From Allorhizobium paknamense (GTDB lineage Bacteria > Pseudomonadota > Alphaproteobacteria > Rhizobiales > Rhizobiaceae), in assembly GCF_030815125.1 (NCBI RefSeq), contig NZ_JAUSWH010000016.1, positions 1 through 64,000 of the forward strand: DNA of 64,000 nucleotides, given 5' to 3'. How positions within the stretch are numbered: the stretch's first letter is position 1; each line of letters begins with the position of its first letter. Shown piece after piece: positions 8,733 to 17,375 of this stretch. The position numbers and the translations under genes are program-made. Under the pieces are notes generated by a model. The model saw only the letters and a list, made by a program, of their open reading frames with translations, did no database searches and was not told the DNA's origin.

Positions 8733-9754
8733 TGCTGGAAAGGCTTTCCATTTCCCGCTCCACCCGGCTTTCAAGCATTTCCATGGCGATTGCCGTTCTT
8801 CTGGTTGCAGCCATGGCGCTGGCCCCCTGGTGGGCGGGCCGGGCCGATCTGCGGCTGTTCGGCGAAATCTTTCTCTATCTGGCTCTGGCGTCGCTGTGGA
8901 ACCTGCTGGCGGGCTATGCGGGCCTCGTCTCCGTCGGTCAACAGGCCTTTGTCGGACTGGGCGGCTATACTTTCTTCGCACTCACCCTGCTTATGGGTCT
9001 GCATCCGCTTGCAGCGCTTGTGCTGGCTCCCATCGCAGGCGCCATCGTGGCAGCACCGGTCGCCACGCTGATCTTCCGGCTGCGCGGTGCCTATTTCGCT
9101 ATCGGCACCTGGGTTGTCTCTGAAGTCTTCCGGCTGACGGCGGCGCAGGTTTCAAGCCTCGGCGGAGGTTCGGGCATCTCTCTGCCGGTCTCTGTCGTCA
9201 ATGCGCTGGCAAGTGGCCGTTTTCTCAGGGAAGCCATGGCTTACTGGCTGGCGCTGGCTGTCGCGGTGCTGGTCATTGGCACCGTGTTTCTCTTCCTGCG
9301 CTCAAGGCGCGGCGTTGCGCTGATGGCGATCCGCGACAATGAACTCGCAGCCCGGTCGCTCGGCATCGACATATGGAGAACCAAGTTCATCGTCTATCTG
9401 GTGACGGCGGGGCTGACGACGCTGCTGGGCGCGCTGATCTTTCTGCAAAAACTTCGGATCTCGCCGGATGCCGCCTTCTCGGCCAATGACTGGACGGCCT
9501 TCGTGATCTTCATCGTCGTCATTGGCGGGATCGGCACGATCGAAGGCCCGATCCTCGGCACGCTGGTGTTTTTTGCCCTGCGCGAGACGCTGGCCGATCT
9601 TGGCACAATCTACCTGATCGCGCTCGGCCTCGTCGCCATCCTGATCATGCTGAAGGCGCCTTCCGGCCTCTGGGGCCTGATCCGTGGGCGTCGCGGTCTT
9701 GAGCTTTTTCCCATCAGCCGCCGGGTGCGCGGCCTTGATCCCAAAGGAGCCTGA
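8732..9754 (+). CDS. ABC transporter permease, LivM type
   Basis: A 340-aa inner-membrane permease with many hydrophobic segments and the LivM motif NLLAGYAGLVSVGQQAFVGL around residues 54-73. It also has the conserved cytoplasmic segment RRGVALMAIRDNELAARSLG. The C-terminal tail is polar. It completes the five-gene importer. One base separates its stop from the BKACE start, so the cleavage enzyme belongs to the same transcript. Confidence 0.92.
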   Translation: MLERLSISRSTRLSSISMAIAVLLVAAMALAPWWAGRADLRLFGEIFLYLALASLWNLLAGYAGLVSVGQQAFVGLGGYTFFALTLLMGLHPLAALVLAPIAGAIVAAPVATLIFRLRGAYFAIGTWVVSEVFRLTAAQVSSLGGGSGISLPVSVVNALASGRFLREAMAYWLALAVAVLVIGTVFLFLRSRRGVALMAIRDNELAARSLGIDIWRTKFIVYLVTAGLTTLLGALIFLQKLRISPDAAFSANDWTAFVIFIVVIGGIGTIEGPILGTLVFFALRETLADLGTIYLIALGLVAILIMLKAPSGLWGLIRGRRGLELFPISRRVRGLDPKGA

Positions 9755-9755
9755 C

Positions 9756-10685
9756 ATGGCCAAGCAAAAAACCATCATCACCTGCGCAATCACCGGGGCA
9801 ATCCACACGCCCACCATGTCCGATGCGCTGCCCTATACGCCGGATGATATCGCAAGGCAGGCCATCGAAGCGGCGGAGGCAGGTGCTTCCATTCTCCATC
9901 TTCATGCAAGGCGCCCGCATGACGGAGGCGTCTCCATCGAGCCTGCGGATTTTGCTGCCTTCCTGCCGCGTATTAAGCAATCGACGGATGCGGTCATTAA
10001 TATCTCGACGGGCGGCAGCCTGAAAAACACGATTGAGGAGCGCATTGCACCGGCGCTGACCTTCTCGCCGGAAATGTGCTCGATGAACATGGGATCGATG
10101 AACTTCTCCTTCCATCCGCTGGCGGATCGCTATGAGACCTTCAAGTTCGATTGGGAAAAGGAGTACATCGCCAATTCCGACACCTATATCTTCCGGAACA
10201 CCTTTGCGGATATCCGTCATGCCGCCAGCCAGCTTGGCCCCCATGACATCAAGTTCGAGCATGAATGCTACGATGTCGGTCATCTCTATAATTTGAAATT
10301 CTGCATGGATATCGGCTTGTTCAAGGCACCGATCTTCATCCAGTTCATCTTCGGCATTCTCGGCGGAATCGGACCGGAGATCGACAACCTGATCTTCATG
10401 AAGCGGACTGCAGACAGATTGTTCGGCAAGGATTACCGCTGGTCGGTGCTGGGCGCGGGCGGCGCGCAGATGTCATTCGCCGCCACTGCAAGCCAGATGG
10501 GTGGAAATGTTCGCGTCGGTCTTGAAGACAGCCTTTTCATCCGCCGTGGCCAGCTGGCAGTGAGCAATGCGGAACAGGTCGTCAAGATCAGGCGGATTGT
10601 CGAGGATCTGGGTTGCGAGATCGCGACACCGGCGGAAGCCCGGGAAATTCTGGCCTTGAAGGGAGCGGCGAAGGTGAATTTCTAA
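9756..10685 (+). CDS. BKACE (DUF849) beta-keto acid cleavage enzyme
   Basis: A 309-aa TIM-barrel protein of the BKACE family, whose first described member is 3-keto-5-aminohexanoate cleavage enzyme. The N-terminus ITCAITGAIHTPTMSDALPY and the zinc-site motif ILHLHAR (around residue 45) are typical. The family condenses a beta-keto acid with acetyl-CoA and splits it to acetoacetate and a CoA ester. Its position at the end of the operon suggests it cleaves the beta-keto acid made by the dehydrogenases upstream. The start follows AAAGGAG. Confidence 0.88.
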   Translation: MAKQKTIITCAITGAIHTPTMSDALPYTPDDIARQAIEAAEAGASILHLHARRPHDGGVSIEPADFAAFLPRIKQSTDAVINISTGGSLKNTIEERIAPALTFSPEMCSMNMGSMNFSFHPLADRYETFKFDWEKEYIANSDTYIFRNTFADIRHAASQLGPHDIKFEHECYDVGHLYNLKFCMDIGLFKAPIFIQFIFGILGGIGPEIDNLIFMKRTADRLFGKDYRWSVLGAGGAQMSFAATASQMGGNVRVGLEDSLFIRRGQLAVSNAEQVVKIRRIVEDLGCEIATPAEAREILALKGAAKVNF

Positions 10686-10730
10686 AGCATGTCGCGGAAA
10701 AACGCGATTACACTTTTTCCTGACGCGCTT
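10684..10730. repeat. Partial, degenerate copy of the RIME-like element
   Basis: The segment resembles the right-hand half of the copy at 24629 (compare GAAAAACGCGATTACACTTTT here with GAAAAACCGTGACTACACTTTT there). It starts at the stop of the BKACE gene and supplies the last codons and stop of the convergent LacI-family gene. Confidence 0.45.
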
Positions 10731-11811
10731 CGGACATCTGTTCCGCAGGAATATCGGCGACGGAGGCGCGTTCGACAAGTTCAGTCTTTAGCACGACGCG
10801 GCTTGCCGGGCCGCCATTTCCGTTCAGCCGCTCGACCAGCAGCTTGGCTGCCTTTTCGCCGAGTTGATAGACCGGTTGGCGCACGACGGTGACGGGCGGG
10901 GTGGTGACCGATGTCCAGTCCGCATCGTGAAACGAGACCAGCGACAGATCCCGCGGGATATCGATGCCACGGTCTCGGCAGATCTTGAAGACATCAAGGC
11001 CGATCACGCTGTCGGAGGCGATGATGGCCGTCGGCGCATGCTTGTCAGTCAGCATGGCGGTGACGATCCGCTGCGTCTCGGCGGGTGTCAGGGCGCCGAG
11101 CCGCACCCAATCTTCCATTCCCGAGAGGCCAGCCTCGTGACAGGCGCGTAAAAAGCCCTCTATGCGTCGGCGCACCGAGCCGGTGCTGATGTCTGAGGGG
11201 AGGCGGAAGCGGTGGTCGGGCGTATCGCAGGCGGTGAGGTAGGCAATGCGCCGATGGCCGCCGGCAATCAGCCGGCGGGTGATGTCTTCGGCCGCGTGGC
11301 CGTCATCGGCCACAACCGTATCGACACCAAGCGTCCTGCTGCCGCGATCGAGCAACACCATCGGGCAACCGGAACGGATGGCCTCCTCAAGGTGATCAAC
11401 ATCGCTTTCCATTGCCGGAGAGACGATCAGCCCGTCCACGCGCTTGGCAAGGAGCGCACGGATCGCAGCTTTCTCGGTCTCGGTGTTCTCACCGGAATTG
11501 GTGAGGATCACGGTGAAGCCAGCCTGCCGCGCAATATCGGTAATGCCTCTGACCGCAAGGCTGAAGAACGGGTTTTCAATGTCGCCGACCACCACGCCGA
11601 TCGTGCCGGAGCGGCCGGTCGTCATCGAGCGCGCCAGTTCGTTTGGCCGGTAGTTCAGGTTGCGTGCGGCAAGCGTCACGGCTTCGCGCACCCGGTCGCT
11701 GACGGTTCCATATCCGCCCAGGACACGCGCAGCCGTGGCTTTCGAGACGCCCGCCATGCGTGCGACATCGGCCACTGTAACGGCATTGTTCCGGGGCGGG
11801 GTCGGGTCCAT
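10708..11811 (-). CDS. LacI-family transcriptional regulator
   Basis: A 367-aa regulator with an N-terminal LacI helix-turn-helix and hinge helix (residues 11-60, VTVADVARMAGVSKATAARV then YRPNELARSM) and a periplasmic-binding-protein-like sensor domain (about 70-345). It diverges from the importer/oxidase operon starting at 12039. Two identical palindromes between them are its likely operators. The last residues are encoded by a degenerate intergenic repeat, so the native C-terminus may have been slightly altered. Confidence 0.92.
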   Translation of the reverse strand: MDPTPPRNNAVTVADVARMAGVSKATAARVLGGYGTVSDRVREAVTLAARNLNYRPNELARSMTTGRSGTIGVVVGDIENPFFSLAVRGITDIARQAGFTVILTNSGENTETEKAAIRALLAKRVDGLIVSPAMESDVDHLEEAIRSGCPMVLLDRGSRTLGVDTVVADDGHAAEDITRRLIAGGHRRIAYLTACDTPDHRFRLPSDISTGSVRRRIEGFLRACHEAGLSGMEDWVRLGALTPAETQRIVTAMLTDKHAPTAIIASDSVIGLDVFKICRDRGIDIPRDLSLVSFHDADWTSVTTPPVTVVRQPVYQLGEKAAKLLVERLNGNGGPASRVVLKTELVERASVADIPAEQMSEARQEKV

Positions 11812-11863
11812 GGGCTGTAGCCTTACAAGAGAAGCAAATGATTGGCAAATGCCAAATTAGCAC

Positions 11864-11912
11864 TTGACAAACATCAAAGAGACCGGTCTCAATAGACTAA
11901 GAGACCGGTCTC
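11864..11912 (+). promoter_or_regulatory. Promoter with twin LacI-type operators
   Basis: Two copies of the perfect 12-bp palindrome GAGACCGGTCTC lie at 11879-11890 and 11901-11912. They are 22 bp apart centre to centre, about two helical turns. A -35-like TTGACA is at 11864-11869, so the operators would sit between and after the promoter elements and block transcription of the operon at 12039. The central CG fits LacI-family operators. The -10 box is not clear. Confidence 0.72.
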
Positions 11913-12038
11913 ATAACAAAAAGTCGATTTTTTGACACGCTCTCTGCATTGGCCGGATCTCTGCTCCTGTTGCTGGTCCGGCCCGTGCTGGCATGCCCTG
12001 AATGCAGCTCAAAAAAACCACCAGAGGAGACGACAGCA

Positions 12039-12875
12039 ATGCGCATGAAAAAAGCCTTCACCACACCCTTCGGACGTTTGCGGGCCGCAGCCCTCATGCT
12101 GGCGCTCGGCGTGCTGGCGGGAACTTCCCCGGCGACCCATGCTGCAGACAACCCGCTTGACCTCATCGACCCTGCCGTCATCAGTGTCGGCACGATGGGG
12201 GATGCCAAGCCCTATGCCTTCACCACGGCGGACGGCACCTTCACCGGTTTCGATATCGAGCTTTTTCTGAATGTCGCCGAGCGCCTCGGCTTCAAGAAGG
12301 ATCAGGTGGTCTTTACCGGCCAGGAATTTTCCGCGCTCATGCCGTCGGTCGCCAATGGCCGGTTTGATGTGGCCGCCGCCGCCATCGGCACGACGGACAA
12401 GCGCAAGCAGACTGTCGATTTTTCCGACGGCTATCTGGCGGGTTTCCTCACGGTTCTGACCGCGGAGGCCGGCATCGGTGACGTCGCCGCCCTCAAGGGC
12501 AAGCGTCTCGGGGTCGTGCAAGGGACGCTGCAGGAAATCTATGCGGAGAAAAACTTCACCGGCGCTGATCTGGTCAAGTTTCCCGACAACAATTCCGCCA
12601 TTTCCGCTCTCAACAACGGTACAGTGGATGCGCACTTCCTCGATTATGAAGCGGCCAAGGACTATTCCACCCGTTATCCCGCTCTGAAGGTGGCGATCAA
12701 CATCCCAAGCTTTGACGCTCCGGCTGGCTTCGTGGTGCGCAAAGGCAATAATGCGCTGCGCGAGGCGCTGAACAAGGGCCTGCATGAGGCCATGCAGGAT
12801 GGCACCTGGAAAAAGCTGCACGAAAAGTGGTTTCCCGATACGCCGATGCCGGCGGCCTATCTTCCCAAGCCGTGA
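12039..12875 (+). CDS. Amino-acid-type ABC substrate-binding protein
   Basis: A 278-aa SBP_bac_3 family protein with a Sec signal peptide (basic start MRMKK, hydrophobic core [11 protein letters not shown], cleavage near THAA). The mature part has the family motif [20 protein letters not shown]. It binds a polar amino acid or related compound in the periplasm. The ATG follows AGAGGAGA; a longer in-frame ORF upstream would lose the signal-peptide layout. It is followed by its fused permease-ATPase and two oxidoreductases under LacI control, which suggests an opine-like or N-substituted amino acid ligand. Confidence 0.88.
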   Translation: MRMKKAFTTPFGRLRAAALMLALGVLAGTSPATHAADNPLDLIDPAVISVGTMGDAKPYAFTTADGTFTGFDIELFLNVAERLGFKKDQVVFTGQEFSALMPSVANGRFDVAAAAIGTTDKRKQTVDFSDGYLAGFLTVLTAEAGIGDVAALKGKRLGVVQGTLQEIYAEKNFTGADLVKFPDNNSAISALNNGTVDAHFLDYEAAKDYSTRYPALKVAINIPSFDAPAGFVVRKGNNALREALNKGLHEAMQDGTWKKLHEKWFPDTPMPAAYLPKP

Positions 12876-12935
12876 TGCCACCTTGTCGGTCCGGCAGCTG
12901 ATGCCGGACCGGTTCTTCTCTCAAGGGATCTTCTG

Positions 12936-14444
12936 ATGAACTGGCTTGAAAATCTGCATCGCAGCTTCCTCGACTGGAATGCGATGGCCGAAGTGCTGCC
13001 GACCATGATCACTGTCGGCCTGAAAAATACGCTGATCCTCGCATCGGCCTCCACGGTGCTGGGTGTCGTGATCGGCATGGTGCTGGCCATCATGGGCATT
13101 TCGCGCTCGCCATGGCTGCGCATTCCGGCGCGTCTCTATACCGATATCTTTCGCGGCCTTCCGGCCATCGTCACCATCCTGCTGATCGGGCAGGGGTTTG
13201 CCCGTATCGGGCGCGAACTCTTCGGTGCATCGCCCTATCCGCTCGGCATCCTGGCGCTCAGCCTGATTGCCGGCGCCTATATCGGCGAAATCTTTCGGTC
13301 CGGCATTCAGAGTGTCGACCGCGGCCAGATGGAGGCCTGCCGGGCGCTCTCGATGAGCTACGGGCAGGGCATGCGGCTGATCGTGGTGCCGCAGGGCGTG
13401 CGCCGGGTGCTGCCCGCCCTCGTCAACCAGTTTATCGGCAATGTTAAGGATTCGAGCCTCGTCTACTTTCTCGGCCTGCTGGCTTCCGAGCGCGAGATCT
13501 TTCGTGTCGGACAGGATCAGGCCGTGGTGACGGGCAATCTGTCGCCGCTGCTTCTCGCCGGTATTTTCTATCTGATTGTCACTGTGCCGCTCACCCATGT
13601 GGTCAACGCCATCGACACCCGTCTGCGGTTGGGCAAGCAGCGTCCGGCGGTGGTCACAAGCGGACTGGAAGAGGTCGGAGAACTGGAGGGAGCCGCCAAC
13701 GCCTCCGGCATGCACTTCAAGGGCGGCAGCCTGGAAGTGTCCAATCTCGGCATGGCCTATGGCGATCTTGACGTGCTGAAAGGTGTCGATCTTTCCGTCA
13801 AACCTGGCAGCGTGACCTGTATCATCGGTCCCTCCGGCTCCGGCAAATCGACGCTGCTGCGCGGGCTTAACCGTCTTGTGGAGCCGAAGAGCGGCGAGAT
13901 TCTCATCGACGGCGAGAGCATTCTGGCCATGAAGCCCGAAACCTTGCGCCGACGGGTCGGCATGGTGTTCCAACACTTCAATCTCTTCCCGGATCATACG
14001 GCGCTTGAAAACGTCATGTTGTCGCTAACGAAGATCAAGGGGCTGCCGAAGGCGGAAGCTGAACGCATCGCCAAGGCCAGGCTTGCCGATGTCGGCCTCT
14101 CCAGCCGCCAGCATCATCGTCCGGGCGGGCTCTCGGGCGGCCAACAGCAGCGTGTTGCCATAGCCCGGGCGCTGGCGATGGAGCCGGAGGTCATTCTGTT
14201 CGACGAGGTGACCAGCGCGCTCGATCCCGAACTGGTCAAGGGTGTGCTGAACCTGATGGCCGATCTCGGCCGGCGCGGCATGACCATGGTCGTCGTCACG
14301 CATGAAATGGGCTTCGCCCGCCGCGTCGCCGATCAGGTGGTGTTCATGGATGAGGGGCGCGTGGTGGAAACCGGTTCGCCCGAAGCAATTTTCGATAACC
14401 CGCAGAGCCCAAGGCTTCAACGCTTCCTCGCCGAAGTTCTGTGA
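12936..14444 (+). CDS. Fused amino-acid ABC permease-ATPase
   Basis: A 502-aa fusion. Residues 1-225 are a HisM/GlnP-type permease with five or so membrane segments and the EAA-like loop (ACRALSMSYGQGMRLIVVPQ). Residues 260-500 are a GlnQ-type ATPase with Walker A GPSGSGKS (298-305), LSGGQQQRVAIARAL and Walker B VILFDEVTS. Transporters of this class usually use separate genes; the fusion fixes subunit stoichiometry and occurs in some rhizobia. It imports the ligand of the 12039 protein. Confidence 0.92.
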   Translation: MNWLENLHRSFLDWNAMAEVLPTMITVGLKNTLILASASTVLGVVIGMVLAIMGISRSPWLRIPARLYTDIFRGLPAIVTILLIGQGFARIGRELFGASPYPLGILALSLIAGAYIGEIFRSGIQSVDRGQMEACRALSMSYGQGMRLIVVPQGVRRVLPALVNQFIGNVKDSSLVYFLGLLASEREIFRVGQDQAVVTGNLSPLLLAGIFYLIVTVPLTHVVNAIDTRLRLGKQRPAVVTSGLEEVGELEGAANASGMHFKGGSLEVSNLGMAYGDLDVLKGVDLSVKPGSVTCIIGPSGSGKSTLLRGLNRLVEPKSGEILIDGESILAMKPETLRRRVGMVFQHFNLFPDHTALENVMLSLTKIKGLPKAEAERIAKARLADVGLSSRQHHRPGGLSGGQQQRVAIARALAMEPEVILFDEVTSALDPELVKGVLNLMADLGRRGMTMVVVTHEMGFARRVADQVVFMDEGRVVETGSPEAIFDNPQSPRLQRFLAEVL

Positions 14445-14464
14445 TCGTGGGCAGGGAGAGACCA

Positions 14465-15481
14465 ATGACGGAAACGACTAGAAAAATACGCTGGGGTGTT
14501 CTGGGGTGCGCCGGCATCGCCGCCAAGGCGGTTATTCCTGCCATCGAGTCCAGCCGTCTGGGCCGGGTTGCGGCGATCGCCTCGCGCGATCCGCAGAAGG
14601 CAAACGACATGGCACAACGCTTCGGTATCGCAAAGGCCTATGGCTCCTATGAGGCGCTGCTGGCCGATCCCGAGATCGACGCGATTTACAACCCCCTGCC
14701 CAACCATCTGCATGTGCCCCTGACGATCAAGGCGCTGCAACAGGGAAAGCCGGTGCTCTGCGAAAAACCGATCGCCCTTGATGCGCAAGAAGCGATGGAG
14801 CTTCTGGACGCCCAGAAGGCTGCCGGCCTACCGGTCGCGGAAGCCTTCATGGTCCGCCACCATCCGCAGTGGAAGCGAGCCAGATCACTGATTGCCGAAG
14901 GGCGGCTCGGCGAGGTGAGCGCCATCCAGACGATCTTCTCCTACTATCTCGATGATCCCCGGAACGTTCGCAATCAGGCGGATATCGGCGGAGGCGGCCT
15001 GTTCGATGTCGGCTGCTATGCCATCAACACGGCCCGGTTTCTTTTCGACGCCGAACCGCTGCGGGCGATTGCGCTGATCGAACGGGACCAGGTCTTCGGC
15101 ACCGACCGGCTGGCCAGCGGCCTGCTGGCCTTTCCGCAGGGCCGCCAGCTTGCTTTTACCTGTTCAACCCAACTGGCGCTGACGCAGAAGATCACTGTGC
15201 TCGGCACCTGCGGGCGCCTGGAGATACCTGTTCCGTTCAATGCGCCTGCCGATTTGCCGACCCGGCTCATCCTCGATGATGGCCGCGATCTCGAGGGTGG
15301 CGGACGCACTGAAATCGCGATCGAGCCGGTCGACCAGTACCGTGAACAGGCTGATGCCTTCTGCGAGGCCGTGCTTTTCGGCACGCCACTCGCAACGGGG
15401 CTGGAAGACTCGGTCGCCAATATGAGGGTGATCGATGCGCTCTTCCGTTCCGCCGAAAGTGGCCGTTGGGAAGAACCCTGA
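14465..15481 (+). CDS. Gfo/Idh/MocA-family oxidoreductase
   Basis: A 338-aa NAD(P)-dependent dehydrogenase with an N-terminal Rossmann fold (RWGVLGCAGIAAKAV), the family EKP motif in VLCEKPIAL near residue 99, and a C-terminal alpha/beta domain. The family acts on sugars, inositols and related polyols, and some members on rhizopine or opine-like compounds. The start is the ATG after GGGAGAG, 20 bases from the transporter stop. With the DAO-type oxidase it would carry out the first catabolic steps on the imported compound. Confidence 0.87.
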   Translation: MTETTRKIRWGVLGCAGIAAKAVIPAIESSRLGRVAAIASRDPQKANDMAQRFGIAKAYGSYEALLADPEIDAIYNPLPNHLHVPLTIKALQQGKPVLCEKPIALDAQEAMELLDAQKAAGLPVAEAFMVRHHPQWKRARSLIAEGRLGEVSAIQTIFSYYLDDPRNVRNQADIGGGGLFDVGCYAINTARFLFDAEPLRAIALIERDQVFGTDRLASGLLAFPQGRQLAFTCSTQLALTQKITVLGTCGRLEIPVPFNAPADLPTRLILDDGRDLEGGGRTEIAIEPVDQYREQADAFCEAVLFGTPLATGLEDSVANMRVIDALFRSAESGRWEEP

Positions 15482-15536
15482 CCGGCTGAGCCGCTGCCAC
15501 TTCTGATGACATGACAAACCGACTGAAAGACAGATC

Positions 15537-16667
15537 ATGAAAGACCAGACCATCTCCTCCACCGTCATCATCGGCGCCGGCATTTTCGGCGTTTCGACCG
15601 GTGTCCAGCTTGCCAGGCGCGGCATCCGCGTGACCATTCTCAACGATGGCCCGGCGGCCAACGGCGCGTCAGGCCGTTCGCTCTCCTGGCTGAACTCCTC
15701 GCGCATGCGCTCCGAGCCCTACCACCGCCTGCGCATGGCCGGCATCGACCGCTATCGCACGCTGTTTGCGCAGCACCCCGATACGGATTGGCTGCGCTTC
15801 GACGGCGGTCTGACCTGGGATGCCGATGATGCCGGCAACGAGATTGCGGACGCCTATCGCCACGAGGTTTCGCTGGCCTATGATGCGCAGCATCTGGTCG
15901 CTGGCGATGTGGAAGGCATCACGCCGGGCGTTGATCCGCGCGGGATACCCTCGCAGGGTGCCATTTTCAATCCCGGCGAGGGCTGGGTGGACCTGCCGAG
16001 GCTGATCGAGGTGCTTTTGCAGGAATTTTCCGCTCTCGGAGGCGTGCTGGTGACAGATCAGGGTTCTGCGCGGGTCATCGTCGAAAACGGCAGAGCCATC
16101 GGCGCGCAAACCGCAAGCGGCGCACGTTTCGAAGCCGACGCCGTGGTGGTTGCCACCGGGCCGGCGGTGCCAAAGATGGTGGAAGAGAGTGGCGTGACCA
16201 TTGGCGATGGGACGCCGATCGCCCTCCTGGTGCAAACGAAGCCGCTCGATCATCCGCTCCGCGCCGTGCTTAACACGCCGCGCGTCGCGGTTCGCCCGGC
16301 GCCGGGTGGGACCTTTTCGCTGGACGCGGATTGGGCCGCTGACGAGGGGGTGACGCTGCGCCCCGACGGCAGCTATGCAATCGACAACGCCGTCGTGGAG
16401 GCGCTGCTGGCCGAGACCAGCCGGATCATGGAGGGCAACCCGAAGCTCGAGATCGCCTCCATCGGTGTCGGCGGCAAGCCGATTCCCGGGGATGGCGAGC
16501 CGGTGATCGGTGCATTGAAGGCAATTCCGGGCTACTACATCGCCTTCAGCCACAGCGGTGCGACCCTTGGCCTGATTGTCGGTGAGTTGCTATCTTACGA
16601 AATCGTGACAGGCGAGGAGCATCCCATGCTGACTACCTTCCGTCCTGAACGCTTCGCCAGTCTTTAG
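15537..16667 (+). CDS. DAO-type FAD-dependent oxidoreductase
   Basis: A 376-aa flavoprotein of the D-amino acid oxidase / glycine oxidase family. The FAD motif GAGIFG is at residues 13-18, a substrate domain lies in the middle, and the C-terminal FAD-binding GxxxGHSGxTLG-like segment is FSHSGATLGL. It would oxidise a secondary amine or amino acid at the C-N bond. This fits the amino-acid importer and suggests a substituted amino acid or opine. Its TAG stop codon is the first three bases of a RIME-like repeat. Confidence 0.87.
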   Translation: MKDQTISSTVIIGAGIFGVSTGVQLARRGIRVTILNDGPAANGASGRSLSWLNSSRMRSEPYHRLRMAGIDRYRTLFAQHPDTDWLRFDGGLTWDADDAGNEIADAYRHEVSLAYDAQHLVAGDVEGITPGVDPRGIPSQGAIFNPGEGWVDLPRLIEVLLQEFSALGGVLVTDQGSARVIVENGRAIGAQTASGARFEADAVVVATGPAVPKMVEESGVTIGDGTPIALLVQTKPLDHPLRAVLNTPRVAVRPAPGGTFSLDADWAADEGVTLRPDGSYAIDNAVVEALLAETSRIMEGNPKLEIASIGVGGKPIPGDGEPVIGALKAIPGYYIAFSHSGATLGLIVGELLSYEIVTGEEHPMLTTFRPERFASL

Positions 16668-16767
16668 AGTTCGTCAGGGAAAAGTGGCCCCCAGTTTTCC
16701 CGGGAAGACAAACGAAAACAAGAGAAGAGAGGGTCAGTCGGGTTTAATATGAACCCGACTGACTCTA
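16665..16767. repeat. RIME-like intergenic element, copy 2
   Basis: A 103-bp element from TAGAG to CTCTA, same orientation as the copy at 88-192. It has the GAAAAGTGG and GTTTTcCCGGGAA blocks and a strong hairpin at 16727-16766 (arms containing TCAGTCGGGTT and AACCCGACTGA). The upstream gene's stop codon is its first triplet. The hairpin may also terminate transcription. Confidence 0.75.
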
Positions 16768-17375
16768 AAGCCTGTCGCGCAACAGTATGCGCGGTTTTGC
16801 AATAACGACATGCGTTAAAACAAGAAATTCAAGCACGTTGCATGAGGCTGATAAGCCTCAACGTGCTTTAGATCTTGAAAACCAGATATACATTTCCAAA
16901 AAGTGCTAAAGGGATCATGGATAAAGGCAAGGCGTCTTTTGTTGGTTCCGGCGAGCGATGTCACTGTAACGCCTTGTGAGAAGCGGTTGCGATGGACATA
17001 CGTGCATGACCCCCGCCACAGGCGACCGCAGAGTGGAAAGCTGCGGCCGGAGCCATGTCTCAATCCTCAAGGCCGAAGTCTCCCATGTAACCGAATTCAG
17101 GTTAAGGTGATATCGTCGGTCTGGTTGTATTTCCAATTTCGGTTGAGCTGACGTTGGCGTGAACCTCTCGGGCTGGACCAGCGGAGGCTTCAAACTACAG
17201 CGCCGTGCGCCATATATGGCGCACAAAGGTTTGCTGTATCGCTTTCCATCTAATGCATAATTCCTTAAATCGATTCCGATTTAAGGAATTATGCAGTAAG
17301 CCGCCTGACGGTCGAGTGGTGCTTAAAATTCGACTTGTGACTGATGGCGAAGGGCGCCACGGCTGGATAAGCCTA
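16768..17375. other. Gene-free stretch with two perfect palindromes
   Basis: About 600 bp with no credible gene; the small ORFs here lack RBS and family features. Two strong symmetric sites are visible: TGCGCCATATATGGCGCA at 17206-17223, and a 19-bp perfect inverted repeat at 17254-17272/17277-17295 with a four-base loop (arm TGCATAATTCCTTAAATCG). The second could be a bidirectional hairpin between the convergent oxidase and SsuD-like genes. Confidence 0.6.

Noticed and set aside
7767-8981. 404-codon minus-strand ORF opposite the permeases
   Set aside because: Low-complexity, charged translation antisense to clear LivH/LivM genes.
16815-17226. Small ORFs (82-103 codons) in the gap at 16.8-17.2 kb
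   Set aside because: Overlapping on both strands, rich in Arg/Ser/Pro, without RBS; the palindromes explain the region better.
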